Position numbers and translations under genes: made by a program. Shown piece by piece: positions 42,801 through 50,438 of a DNA stretch of 55,250 nt. Under the pieces are notes generated by a model. It was given only the letters and a program-made list of their open reading frames with translations. It was not told the origin of the DNA and did no database searches. Location: the NCBI GenBank assembly GCA_034437515.1, contig DAOTTX010000111.1:1-55250 (forward strand), written 5' to 3'. This DNA is from DAOTTX01 sp034437515 (lineage in GTDB: Bacteria; Chloroflexota; Anaerolineae; Aggregatilineales; Phototrophicaceae). Position 1 is the stretch's first letter. Every line of letters starts with the position of its first letter.

Positions 42801-45067
42801 AGTGTGAGCTTGTAAACGGGTTTGACGCCGTTGTTAATCCAGTGGGTCACCTCTGATGATACCGTTCGATTGTATGAATCAATGCTTTGTATCTGGAATT
42901 TATCGTCTTTTTCCGCAAGTTGTTCTACGCGATAACGCTTACCCGTTACTGTATCGAAGACGAACGAATCGCCCGCAATGCAAATGCCGTAAGTCTCGCC
43001 GAGGATCGGTTCTAGCTTGGGGTGCCGGTATTCAGGTTCTTCCTCGCCGTGCAGACGGCGGTTATACTGCGGGATGAATTCCATCGGGCCGGGGCGGTAA
43101 AGTGAAATGCCAGCGATGATGTTCTCGAAAATCTTCGGGCGCATCCCACGTAGCATCTGCTGCATCCCTGTGCTTTCAAGCTGAAAGACTCCGACTGTCT
43201 CACCACGTCCCATCATCTCGAAGACGTCATCGAGGTGCTGCCGGTCTTCATCCGTCAGGCGCGGGTCATCATGGCGATAGGGGATGTTGTCCATCGTGTA
43301 CTCAATCCCCCGATACTGCTTAATGAAGTCGCAGGCGCGGCGCAGGATGGTTAGTGTGGAAAGTCCGAGGAAGTCCACTTTAAGCAAGCCAATAGATTCA
43401 CACGTTTCCATCGGGAATTGTGTCACCGCTGTGAGTGCGCCGTTGCTGGAGTCCTTCCCGGTAAGGCGATGCAGCGGGATGTATTCGACCAGGGGTTTAT
43501 CTGCCACGATGACACCGGCGGCGTGTGTGCTGGTGTGGCGACCGATACCCTGGATTTCTTTCGCTGTGTCGATAATTTGCCGGATGTGTGGTTCGCTGTC
43601 GTAGAGTTTTCGCAAGTCGGGGATCGTCTCTACGTAGGTTTGCAGCGGCTTCTGCTTGGCCTCAGTTGGGATTAGTGAGACGGCGCGGTGGACCTCCGGC
43701 AATGGTACATCCAGCACACGACCGACGTCACGCACGGCGGCTTTTGCCCCCAGCGTCCCGAAGGTGATAATCGCAGCGACTTTGTCTTCGCCGTATTTAA
43801 GCGCGGTATACTCAATCATCTCACCACGCTGGTCATCGGGGTAGTCGAGGTCAATATCCGGCATACTGACGCGACCGGGGTTCAAAAATCGCTCGAACAG
43901 CAGGCTATTTTTGATCGGGTCGATATTGGTGATGCCCAGGCTATAAGCTGCCAGGCTACCCGCGCCGGAACCGCGCACGTTCCACCAGATGTCCTCATGA
44001 CGGGCGAATTCGCACAAATCCCATACGATGAGGAAATAAGTGTCAAAGCCCATATCGTGGATGATGCCGAGTTCACGTTCTAATCTTCTGGTCAGGATGT
44101 CGTCTTGTCGCCAGTCATCACCGAAGCGCCATTCCATACCCGTTTCACACAGATAGCGTAGATAGGTCTTGGCGTCAAACCCTGCTGGCACGGGGAATTC
44201 CGGCAGGTGATAGCCTTTATGTTCGAGGTCAAGATCACACATCTCTGCGATCTTAACCGAGTTGTGGATGGCCTCCGGTACTTCACCAAAGTTTTCCCAC
44301 ATTTCGTCGTAGGAATAGAGATAGTAGCTGTTATCGGAGAACTTCAACCGTTTGGTATCCGTCTTAAGCGCCCCGGTTTGGATGCAAATCTGTGTATCAT
44401 GGGTTTCAAAATCTTCCCTGTTGACGTAGTGTAGGTCGGTCGTTGCCAGTAGCCCGACGTTTGTGTGATGGGTGCGATTGTAATCAACCAGCCATTGATT
44501 CAGCGTGCGTTGTAGGTCGATATCGTGTTCTTGGAGTTCGAGGTAGAAGTTCTCTGCCCCAAACACGTCCTGGAACTCACCGATCCACGCTTTGGCTTCG
44601 TCGTCTTTGCCATCCTGAATAAAGCGCGGGATTTTGGCAGCGAGGCAGCCGCTCGTTGCGATCAACCCTTCCGCATGTGCTTGAAGGAACTCCCAGTCGA
44701 TGCGTGGGCGGTAGTAGTAGCCGCGCAACTGTGCTTCACTGCTGATCTTCAGTAGATTTTGATAGCCGGTTTTGTTGCGAGCCAGCAGCATCAGGTGGAA
44801 GGGCGTCCGGTCAAGTTGCGAGTCGCGGTCTTCCATGCCGCGCGGCGCGAGGTAGGCTTCCATGCCGATGATCGGTTTAATGCCACCGGCTTTGCAGGCG
44901 TGGTAGAAATCCATCACACCGAACATTACACCGTGGTCGGTAATTGCCAGCGCGGGCATATCAAGTTCTTGCGCACGGCTGACGAGCTTGTCAATCCGGC
45001 TGAGTCCGTCCAGCAGGGAAAATTCTGTATGAACGTGTAAGTGGACGAAAGTCTCTTGTTGGGACAT
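39881..45067 (-). CDS. dnaE: DNA polymerase III alpha subunit, intein-containing precursor
   Basis: A 1728-residue precursor; removing the intein (residues 696-1114) leaves 1309 residues, against about 1160 in E. coli. The N-terminal PHP domain keeps its metal motifs (HLHVHTEFSLLDG, ITDHG, TTDLHY), suggesting an active nuclease, unlike E. coli. The polymerase site has PDIDLDY (Asp404, Asp406) and LKVDFLGLSTLTI (Asp565). After the intein come YQEQIMQIAGE, FFANYGFNKSHASDYA, a helix-hairpin-helix region and an OB domain (QVWIAGEIMSIRQIYTKKNEPMAIL). An acidic Pro/Asp-rich linker of about 100 residues precedes the C-terminal domain. I prefer ATG 45067 (MSQQETFVHL) to ATG 45085, as it matches the usual DnaE start and has AAGAG upstream. 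Confidence 0.93.
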   Translation of the reverse strand: MSQQETFVHLHVHTEFSLLDGLSRIDKLVSRAQELDMPALAITDHGVMFGVMDFYHACKAGGIKPIIGMEAYLAPRGMEDRDSQLDRTPFHLMLLARNKTGYQNLLKISSEAQLRGYYYRPRIDWEFLQAHAEGLIATSGCLAAKIPRFIQDGKDDEAKAWIGEFQDVFGAENFYLELQEHDIDLQRTLNQWLVDYNRTHHTNVGLLATTDLHYVNREDFETHDTQICIQTGALKTDTKRLKFSDNSYYLYSYDEMWENFGEVPEAIHNSVKIAEMCDLDLEHKGYHLPEFPVPAGFDAKTYLRYLCETGMEWRFGDDWRQDDILTRRLERELGIIHDMGFDTYFLIVWDLCEFARHEDIWWNVRGSGAGSLAAYSLGITNIDPIKNSLLFERFLNPGRVSMPDIDLDYPDDQRGEMIEYTALKYGEDKVAAIITFGTLGAKAAVRDVGRVLDVPLPEVHRAVSLIPTEAKQKPLQTYVETIPDLRKLYDSEPHIRQIIDTAKEIQGIGRHTSTHAAGVIVADKPLVEYIPLHRLTGKDSSNGALTAVTQFPMETCESIGLLKVDFLGLSTLTILRRACDFIKQYRGIEYTMDNIPYRHDDPRLTDEDRQHLDDVFEMMGRGETVGVFQLESTGMQQMLRGMRPKIFENIIAGISLYRPGPMEFIPQYNRRLHGEEEPEYRHPKLEPILGETYGICIAGDSFVFDTVTGKRYRVEQLAEKDDKFQIQSIDSYNRTVSSEVTHWINNGVKPVYKLTLRNGAEIEATADHKFLTEDGWRELQELQPDDYVAVPAQLLEPTQPITYDRRKLLILAYLIADGSLASGISVDLVNKDPALIAEYKRALQVFADVQTVEVAQSSGVTRIGIGRNCSGRETTSLLTWMRQLGLKYAPEARQHPGGVRSHEKHIPTFVFQLSNEDIEFFLASLWDCDGYMGKELCYYKTISPDLARDVQTLLLRLGIASVIHKNAYQNEKRADQTSYQVTVYDTSKFAHAIQKHLLSEKKDVQCIGSSSSTIDRQDFIAEVQATTSMSANRPMQVYDIDRQHFYKSRQGSKQITSKIVHDFAHALPLPETQKRISVDWERIVSVEYCGEKTVYDLTISDTHNFVANNIIVHNCVYQEQIMQIAGELFGYELGEADLMRRAVSKKKEKELKKHKSIFLERGPENDIDVDSAEKIFEDIEFFANYGFNKSHASDYAVITVQTAFLKCHYPEEYMTALLSVQRDDSTKVSTFLEECRRMDIPILAPDVNYSMTDFAIQEDPEAGNRGIRFGLAAVKNAGEAALSHIVEARELGGPFESLLDFCQRVDLRDVGKRALESMIRVGAMRAFGTRAQLLNALDRMVNFSTSHHKDQEIGQVNMFGEATGLIDDSLNNLPPVEEYSKREMLRWEKELLGLYVTGRPVDKYRDTLARGSSNVIQQMKQELEVYVKKQVWIAGEIMSIRQIYTKKNEPMAILQIEDWHDSAGSIEVVLFPTPWNQVRSLVENEKLRPLIEGEVVSVKGRFDIKRGDPQIIGDEVSQDFSYMEAAETVNTDHTDDRPEWINDEPSQPADDVPPPTSDWADEMAETTYSNATPTWLDGDDIYDEETGEVAGGDDNVDDSPVNAPIAPGGGGAVAALDPVDQPEAQDGNWSYPTQTKEEAIHWLLIYFQRSGNDDKDRRRLVRLHGLLVSYHGHDRFSITIEGNGSSQRLEFPNHTTGYCDELVEKLLTIVDTMDNIEIFTNPRIASDS
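41726..42982 (-). mobile_element. Intein with LAGLIDADG homing endonuclease, in DnaE
   Basis: A 419-residue in-frame insertion between YGI and CVYQEQ. It starts with Cys (CIAGDSFVFD, block A), has TADHKFLTEDGW (block B with the conserved His) and ends DLTISDTHNFVANNIIVHN, the penultimate His and terminal Asn, followed by Cys+1. All class 1 splicing residues are therefore present. The central region has two DOD motifs, ILAYLIADG and LASLWDCDG, about 140 residues apart. Both keep the catalytic Asp, so the endonuclease may be active. The DNA looks more AT-rich than the flanking exteins (for instance a T8 run at 42062-42069), consistent with later arrival. Confidence 0.95.
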
Positions 45068-45108
45068 GGTCAGACTCTTGCACATGGCGAGCGGTTTAGA
45101 ACGCCCGT

Positions 45109-45137
45109 ATTATATAGGCTTCGGTGCAATTTGGAAA
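45109..45137 (-). promoter_or_regulatory. Promoter of dnaE
   Basis: On the minus strand: a perfect TATAAT (plus 45109-45114), a 17-nt spacer and a weak -35 TTTCCA (plus 45132-45137). The start is expected near 45102, about 35 nt before ATG 45067. It lies in the 109-nt gap shared with the divergent uppP gene. Confidence 0.5.
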
Positions 45138-45176
45138 CGACGATACGTGATCGCAGCCGACAATTTAAGGATCGCA

Positions 45177-46001
45177 ATGTCAGAATGGGTTAAAGTTATC
45201 ATTCAGGGGGTTGTACAGGGATTTACGGAATTCCTACCGGTGTCCTCGACCGGTCATTTACTCGTCTTTTCTGCTTTGCTAGATTTTCAAGAGAGCATGG
45301 GCGGGACGTTTGAGATTTTTATTCAGATCGGCACGCTGGTCGCGGTGTTGGCGTTCTACCGTGCCGATTTGTGGGAGCAGGTGAAGCGCGTCCCTAACGA
45401 CCGGCAAGTACAGCGTTTGTGGTTGCACATCGTCGTTGCCTCAGTGCCGATTGCTGTCCTCGGTCTGCTGTTGGTGGATTTCATCACGGAAGAATTGTTC
45501 CCGCCGGATACCGCACCCTACATCATCGCGGTGACACTTATCATCGGGGGTGTGGTCTTTCTGTGGGTAGAAAACCAACCCGCGCTCATCGAACGGATGC
45601 ACACGGGGTCAATCTATGATATTACGTTGCGGCAGGCGGTGTTGATCGGTCTGGCACAGGCGTTGGCATTGATCCCCGGTACATCACGCTCCGGCGCATC
45701 AATCATAGGCGCTTTGCTGGTCGGTGTAGACCGACCGACCGCGACGACCTTTTCGTTCTATTTGTCGATCCCGGCACTGGGCGGGGCGACGATCATTCAG
45801 TTCCTCAGTGACGTTGGAACGATCAACACACAAGACGCTATCAACTTGTTTCTTGGGGCGTTCATCGCCGGGGTCGTCGCGTGGTTAACGATTGAATGGT
45901 TGCTGCGTTACGTCGCGCAACATAGCTTTGCGTTGTTCGGCTATTATCGAATTGCCGTCGGTATCCTACTGTTTCTTTTATTAGCAATAGGTGTACTTTA
46001 A
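45177..46001 (+). CDS. uppP: Undecaprenyl-diphosphatase UppP (BacA)
   Basis: A 274-residue integral membrane phosphatase with about eight helices. It recycles undecaprenyl diphosphate to the monophosphate carrier for peptidoglycan and other surface polymers; loss or excess alters bacitracin sensitivity. Family motifs: QGFTEFLPVSSTGHLLVF near residue 12 and IPGTSRSGASI near 165, which together form the active site. ATG 45177 follows AAGGATC; the upstream extension to 45066 overlaps dnaE's start and lacks membrane character, so I reject it. Confidence 0.94.
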   Translation: MSEWVKVIIQGVVQGFTEFLPVSSTGHLLVFSALLDFQESMGGTFEIFIQIGTLVAVLAFYRADLWEQVKRVPNDRQVQRLWLHIVVASVPIAVLGLLLVDFITEELFPPDTAPYIIAVTLIIGGVVFLWVENQPALIERMHTGSIYDITLRQAVLIGLAQALALIPGTSRSGASIIGALLVGVDRPTATTFSFYLSIPALGGATIIQFLSDVGTINTQDAINLFLGAFIAGVVAWLTIEWLLRYVAQHSFALFGYYRIAVGILLFLLLAIGVL

Positions 46002-46026
46002 AAAGCTGAATTCTGAAAGCTGAATT
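46002..46026 (+). repeat. Direct repeat AAAGCTGAATT x2 upstream of the receiver-kinase gene
   Basis: Two identical 11-nt copies at 46002-46012 and 46016-46026, 14 nt apart, directly after the uppP stop and about 70 nt before the receiver-kinase start. They could be a binding site for a response regulator dimer or a small duplication; no function is shown. Confidence 0.4.
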
Positions 46027-46093
46027 TCGGTGTAAACTGTGATTCAAACCAGAACTGCTAGAACGGTAAAAAACTGTAGAGTGAGGATAGAAA

Positions 46094-47209
46094 ATGCCGA
46101 AGATATTAGTAATCGAAGATGCTGATCCCCTGCGTAATGATATTGTCGAGATGCTGCGTTTCGAAGACTTTGACGTGCGCGGTGCTGAGAATGGCGCGGT
46201 CGGCGTTGACGTCGCGTTGGAATATGACCCTGATCTTATCATCTGCGACATCATGATGCCCGAACTTGATGGTTATGGCGTGCTTGAGCGGCTGCGTGAA
46301 GAAGAAACAACGCTGACAACCCCGTTTATCTTCCTCACGGCAAAGACAGATCGCTTCGACATACGGCGTGGCATGGGCAAAGGTGCCAACGATTATCTCA
46401 CCAAGCCCTTCGTCGCGGAGGAGTTGCTGGATACGATCAATGCGCGGTTGTTGCAAAGCGTCCAGATCGCAGATGTCATCCGTTGTCAGATGCGAGAACT
46501 CAGCAACAGCATTATCACCGCGCTACCGCATGAACTGCGTACCCCGTTAAACACGATCATCGGCTTTTCGGACATGCTCATCGTGGATAGTGAGCGCCTC
46601 TCCAAAGAGCAGGTGGTTGATTGGTCCAAGCATATCAATTCGGCGGCTTACCGGTTGTATCGACTGGTGGAAAATTATCTCACCTATGTGCGGATCGAAG
46701 TCGCCCGGCATAACGACGCCGATCTGCAAGCCTCGAAGGAAAAAATCGTCAAGCATCCCGATTCTGTTATCCAGTTCCACGGGGTCAACGTCGCAGAACA
46801 AGCTGAGCGTATGGACACGCTTCAAATGGAAATTAACGACTCGGTGCCGGTTCAAATTGACGAGAACGATCTCGGCAAAATCATTGATGAACTCCTCGAC
46901 AATGCGTTCAAGTTCTCCAAAGACGGGGCGGTTCGCTTATCTGCGTACCCCGACGGCCCGATGTACGTCATCGAGGTCGAAGATCATGGTCGCGGGATGT
47001 CTCAAGATCAGATCGACAACATCGGCGCTTACATGCAGTTTGATCGCTGGATCCACGAACAGCAGGGGAGCGGACTGGGTCTGATTATCGTGAAGCGTAT
47101 CATAGAGCTTTACGGCGGTAAACTGAACATCGAAAGTGTCATCGGGGAGATGACCCGGGTCACCGTGCGGTTGCCCGTTGCACGGGTAGAGCAGGCCGAA
47201 GCCGTGTAA
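46094..47209 (+). CDS. Receiver domain-histidine kinase fusion
   Basis: A 371-residue cytoplasmic two-component protein in receiver-first order. The receiver (1-120) has the acidic pair IEDAD, phosphoacceptor Asp52 in ICDIMMPELDG, Thr in FLTAKT and Lys in YLTKPF, all intact. The kinase follows: H-box ALPHELRTPLN near residue 145, N-box IIDELLDNAFKFSKDG near 265, G1 VEDHGRGM and G2 GSGLGLIIVKR near 330. There is no sensor or membrane segment, so input must come through phosphorylation of the receiver or a partner protein. GAGGAT precedes ATG 46094. It heads a same-strand run of signalling genes. Confidence 0.88.
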   Translation: MPKILVIEDADPLRNDIVEMLRFEDFDVRGAENGAVGVDVALEYDPDLIICDIMMPELDGYGVLERLREEETTLTTPFIFLTAKTDRFDIRRGMGKGANDYLTKPFVAEELLDTINARLLQSVQIADVIRCQMRELSNSIITALPHELRTPLNTIIGFSDMLIVDSERLSKEQVVDWSKHINSAAYRLYRLVENYLTYVRIEVARHNDADLQASKEKIVKHPDSVIQFHGVNVAEQAERMDTLQMEINDSVPVQIDENDLGKIIDELLDNAFKFSKDGAVRLSAYPDGPMYVIEVEDHGRGMSQDQIDNIGAYMQFDRWIHEQQGSGLGLIIVKRIIELYGGKLNIESVIGEMTRVTVRLPVARVEQAEAV

Positions 47210-47301
47210 CTAGAGCTTCATGCCTGATAGGGCGAATTATGATAAGATAACTATGTCTCGCTGTTCACTGACGAAGAAAGTACAAGAGGTGATATGGAAC
47301 G

Positions 47302-48678
47302 ATGAGTGATCGTCCTGCAAAGAAAATTCAAAACTTGCGTAATAAGCAGAAGAAGCCCTCGCAACCATCCCGACCGCCGAGTGCTTCATCACAACCGAAA
47401 ACCTGGACGCCGCCACCCATAAGCAACCTCGAAGACACCGGGCTGACCAAACTCGTCATTGCCGATCTTATCCTGAAGGTGCTTTACTCCGGCGGGGATA
47501 TGACCGGTCGGCAGATTTCCGAGTATATAAAATTGCCCTTTAACGGTGTTGTGGATAGCGTGCTGGAATTTCTCAAGCGTGAGAAGCAGGTCGAGATTCG
47601 TGGCGGCGATAGCGGCGGTTTCGGCGAAGCCTCCTATCGCTATCTGATTACCGGCCTCGGTAATGAGAAAGCGCGTGAGGCGATGGATCGCTCCCAATAC
47701 GCCGGGCCGGCCCCTGTGCCGTTGGATAGCTACATCGAAGCCATGCACGCACAGAATTATGAACGCCCACCGGTACATCAAGATAAGTTGCGCGGTCTGA
47801 TGAATCAACTCGTCGTCTCCGATGATATGTTGGGTAAAGTCGGCCCGGCGGTGAACTCAGGGCGCTCAATTTTCCTCTATGGGCCGCCAGGGAACGGTAA
47901 AACCACGATAGCAGAGCGCGTGGGACGTATGATTCTCGGCGAAGATATGTGGGTGCCTTACACGATTGAAGTCGGCGGGCAAGTTATCCAGATTTTCGAC
48001 AGCGTTAATCACGAAACTTCCGATAATCCGCCTATCGTCAAGTACAGCACCGGGATGGTCGCTGACCCACGTTGGGTGTCGATCAAACGTCCGATGATTA
48101 TGGTCGGTGGTGAGTTGACCCTCGCCGGGCTTGACCTCGTCTACGACGAAGTGAACAAATTCTACGAAGCGCCTTATCAGGTCAAGGCGAACGGTGGCAT
48201 GTTTTTGATCGACGACTTCGGACGCCAGCAGGTACGCCCGGTCGATTTGTTGAATCGCTGGATTGTGCCGTTGGAAAAGGGTGTAGACTTCCTCACACTT
48301 GCCAATGGACGTAAGATCGAAATGCCTTTTTACGTGCTGATTATCTTCTCCACCAACCTTGACCCGAAAGATCTGGTCGATGAGGCGTTCTTACGGCGTA
48401 TTCGTCATAAGATCGAGGTAGGTAATCCGTCTTACGATGAGTTCCGTCGCATCTTTAACATCATGTGTAATGTCAAAAAGGTGCCCTATGATGAAAAGGG
48501 CCTGGCCTACTTGCTCAAGAAGTGGTACATCAACATGGATCGCGACCTGCGAATGGTGCATCCGCGTGACATCCTCTCACAGATGATCGATATTGCATCT
48601 TACCTGGATGTTGAACCGACGATGAGCAATTTTGAGCTGCTGGACAGTGCGGCAGCCTCTTACTTTGTCGAACTATAA
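47302..48678 (+). CDS. AAA+ ATPase with N-terminal winged-helix-like domain
   Basis: A 458-residue protein. A basic Pro/Ser-rich tail (1-45) leads to a helical region that looks like a winged helix (about 50-120: LVIADLILKVLYSGGDMTGRQISEYIKLP). The AAA+ core has Walker A GPPGNGKTTIAERV near residue 195, Walker B GGMFLIDDFGRQQ near 300, sensor-1 IIFSTNLDPKDL near 350 and an arginine-finger-like AFLRRIRHKIEV just after. A C-terminal lid helical bundle follows. The family is unnamed to me; similar ATPases occur beside secretion or pilus genes in related bacteria, but none is in this window. Its place between two receiver-domain genes suggests a signalling-dependent role. Confidence 0.8.
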   Translation: MSDRPAKKIQNLRNKQKKPSQPSRPPSASSQPKTWTPPPISNLEDTGLTKLVIADLILKVLYSGGDMTGRQISEYIKLPFNGVVDSVLEFLKREKQVEIRGGDSGGFGEASYRYLITGLGNEKAREAMDRSQYAGPAPVPLDSYIEAMHAQNYERPPVHQDKLRGLMNQLVVSDDMLGKVGPAVNSGRSIFLYGPPGNGKTTIAERVGRMILGEDMWVPYTIEVGGQVIQIFDSVNHETSDNPPIVKYSTGMVADPRWVSIKRPMIMVGGELTLAGLDLVYDEVNKFYEAPYQVKANGGMFLIDDFGRQQVRPVDLLNRWIVPLEKGVDFLTLANGRKIEMPFYVLIIFSTNLDPKDLVDEAFLRRIRHKIEVGNPSYDEFRRIFNIMCNVKKVPYDEKGLAYLLKKWYINMDRDLRMVHPRDILSQMIDIASYLDVEPTMSNFELLDSAAASYFVEL

Positions 48679-48724
48679 ATGTCGTAGACAGAGCTGCAAT
48701 CACACGAAAGCATAGGGCATATTC

Positions 48725-49720
48725 ATGAAGCGGCGTGTCGGTTCTGCTGTGCCGCGCTACCAGCTATTTTCTCTGTCTGACGGCACCTATGTCGTCCAGT
48801 GGGACGAAAAACAAGTACAGGAGCTGTTCAGCGGGGAATACCGTGAATTTGATGAGCGGCGTGATTATGGTCGAGTAATCAACGACCACGAAATGGCGCA
48901 GCTCATGACGAATGGCATTGTGGAGGACTATAACCAGCGGTTCGCCTGGTTGATGCCGCTGCCGGGGCCACAGCGATTCCGCCGCATACTGGGGGAAAAG
49001 AATCGTCTGCGTGCTTACTATCTGGTCACTGAGTTCCCGCAAGAGCAGACCGATTCCGTTCGTGATGTTTTGGACGCAACCGGGCTGACCGGTACATACA
49101 CGGTCAAAAGCCGGGACGGACGGGTTGTCATCCTGGGTATGAATGGTGTGCCGTTCCGTGAGGTCGAATTGGCGGAAGATGCACTGCAAACCATCCAGAG
49201 GACGGCTCCCGATGTATTCGAAATACTAATGATTGCCTTCATCGAGGCGAATACGAGATCATCAATCTATAGGGCATCAATGGAAAACGAAACGGAAAAC
49301 CTCGATTTAAGTGATATTATCGCCAGCCAAAGTGACACTTCTGGCCTAGCTGGTAAGGCTGTGGTGCTGGCGGTACGTCATGAGGATGAGCGTGAAGCCT
49401 TTACGACATTGCTCCACGGAATGTCGGTGTCGGTAAAACATGCCACCTCTGCGGCGCTCGCGCTGGAATTACTGGAAGACCACCAGCCGCATCTGTTGGT
49501 CATGGATATTCAACAACCGGATATGCACGGTTGGAACCTCATCAATAAGATCAGGGAGATCGCTGCGCTACGTGAACTGCCGATCATCGTCATTACTGAC
49601 CAGCCAAACATGGGGGTGACCATCGCACGGGTGGACTATCTGGTTCGCCCGGTTAGTATTGCGCGGCTGCGCCATAGTGTATGGGTATCACTAAACCACA
49701 CCGTAGAAAAGGACGACTAA
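48725..49720 (+). CDS. Unknown N-terminal domain plus atypical receiver domain
   Basis: A 331-residue cytoplasmic protein. The first 190 residues (YQLFSLSDGTYVVQWDEKQVQEL and on) match no domain I recognise. Residues 210-325 are a response-regulator receiver with the phosphoacceptor Asp in LLVMDIQQPDMHGWNLI near 259 and VITDQP for the switch Thr region. The usual N-terminal acidic pair is replaced by AVRHEDE, and the invariant Lys-Pro reads Arg-Pro (LVRPVS), so phosphorylation may be weak or absent. There is no DNA-binding output domain. It lies 46 nt downstream of the AAA+ gene. Confidence 0.7.
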   Translation: MKRRVGSAVPRYQLFSLSDGTYVVQWDEKQVQELFSGEYREFDERRDYGRVINDHEMAQLMTNGIVEDYNQRFAWLMPLPGPQRFRRILGEKNRLRAYYLVTEFPQEQTDSVRDVLDATGLTGTYTVKSRDGRVVILGMNGVPFREVELAEDALQTIQRTAPDVFEILMIAFIEANTRSSIYRASMENETENLDLSDIIASQSDTSGLAGKAVVLAVRHEDEREAFTTLLHGMSVSVKHATSAALALELLEDHQPHLLVMDIQQPDMHGWNLINKIREIAALRELPIIVITDQPNMGVTIARVDYLVRPVSIARLRHSVWVSLNHTVEKDD

Positions 49721-49787
49721 GCCACTTGCGGAAACAACTGCTTATTGGTAAATTCGTTACAAAAATTGGTATAGGAATTTTAAAAGT

Positions 49788-50414
49788 ATGGCAATCGGCA
49801 TACTGATTATCGTGCTGCTTATCATCGGATTGCTGTCAATTAGCGGTCGGCGGCAGGTTGCATGGATGAAGGATATGCGACGGGTAAATGCAGGCGTAGC
49901 TCGAAAGGCAGAGTGGATGGCTCCAGACCAAATTATAGAGCAGGTACGGCAAGACTATCTCGAAGCGATCCGCTGGCTGCCGGAGAGTATGTTGCATAGT
50001 TGGTCACAACAGTGGGCTGGTGCGCCGCAATATCTCACCGGGCGGCAGCTAAAGCGCCATCAAGAGATCCTCAAGCACTACCGCATGGGCAAGCCACCCC
50101 GTTATACCGGTGTGCTGCGCTGCATGCACGATATTTCCGTCAGCCAATTTTCAGAGGATGGGCAGCGTTGTCTCGTCGTCGATCACCAGTCGTCGCGGCG
50201 CATGGCGACCTATGACTATTGGACTCACGAACGTGCCAATACTCAAGACCTCGGTGATGGGATCGCGGTCTACGAGGTGGCATATGATACCCAGGATAGC
50301 CGCTGGAAGATTGACCGTTTCGTCCAGGAACTCCCCGCGACGTGGCAGCGCGGGAACCAGACCCATCTGCGCATGATGACCGCGCTACCCCCGGCAGCCG
50401 GTCGTGATAATTAG
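49788..50414 (+). CDS. Membrane-anchored protein of unknown function
   Basis: A 208-residue protein with one N-terminal membrane helix (IGILIIVLLIIGLLSISG, residues 2-19), then a basic helical region and a mixed alpha/beta domain (about 100-190: RYTGVLRCMHDISVSQFSEDGQRCLVVDHQSSRRMATYDYW). The latter is loosely reminiscent of NTF2/Tim44-like scoring domains with a curved sheet; this is only a visual impression. The C-terminal domain probably faces the cytoplasm or the cell surface depending on anchor orientation, which I cannot fix. It follows the receiver protein gene by 67 nt and precedes the epimerase-like gene by 24 nt. Confidence 0.6.
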   Translation: MAIGILIIVLLIIGLLSISGRRQVAWMKDMRRVNAGVARKAEWMAPDQIIEQVRQDYLEAIRWLPESMLHSWSQQWAGAPQYLTGRQLKRHQEILKHYRMGKPPRYTGVLRCMHDISVSQFSEDGQRCLVVDHQSSRRMATYDYWTHERANTQDLGDGIAVYEVAYDTQDSRWKIDRFVQELPATWQRGNQTHLRMMTALPPAAGRDN

Positions 50415-50438
50415 CTTTTACCCCACGCCTTCGCAAAA

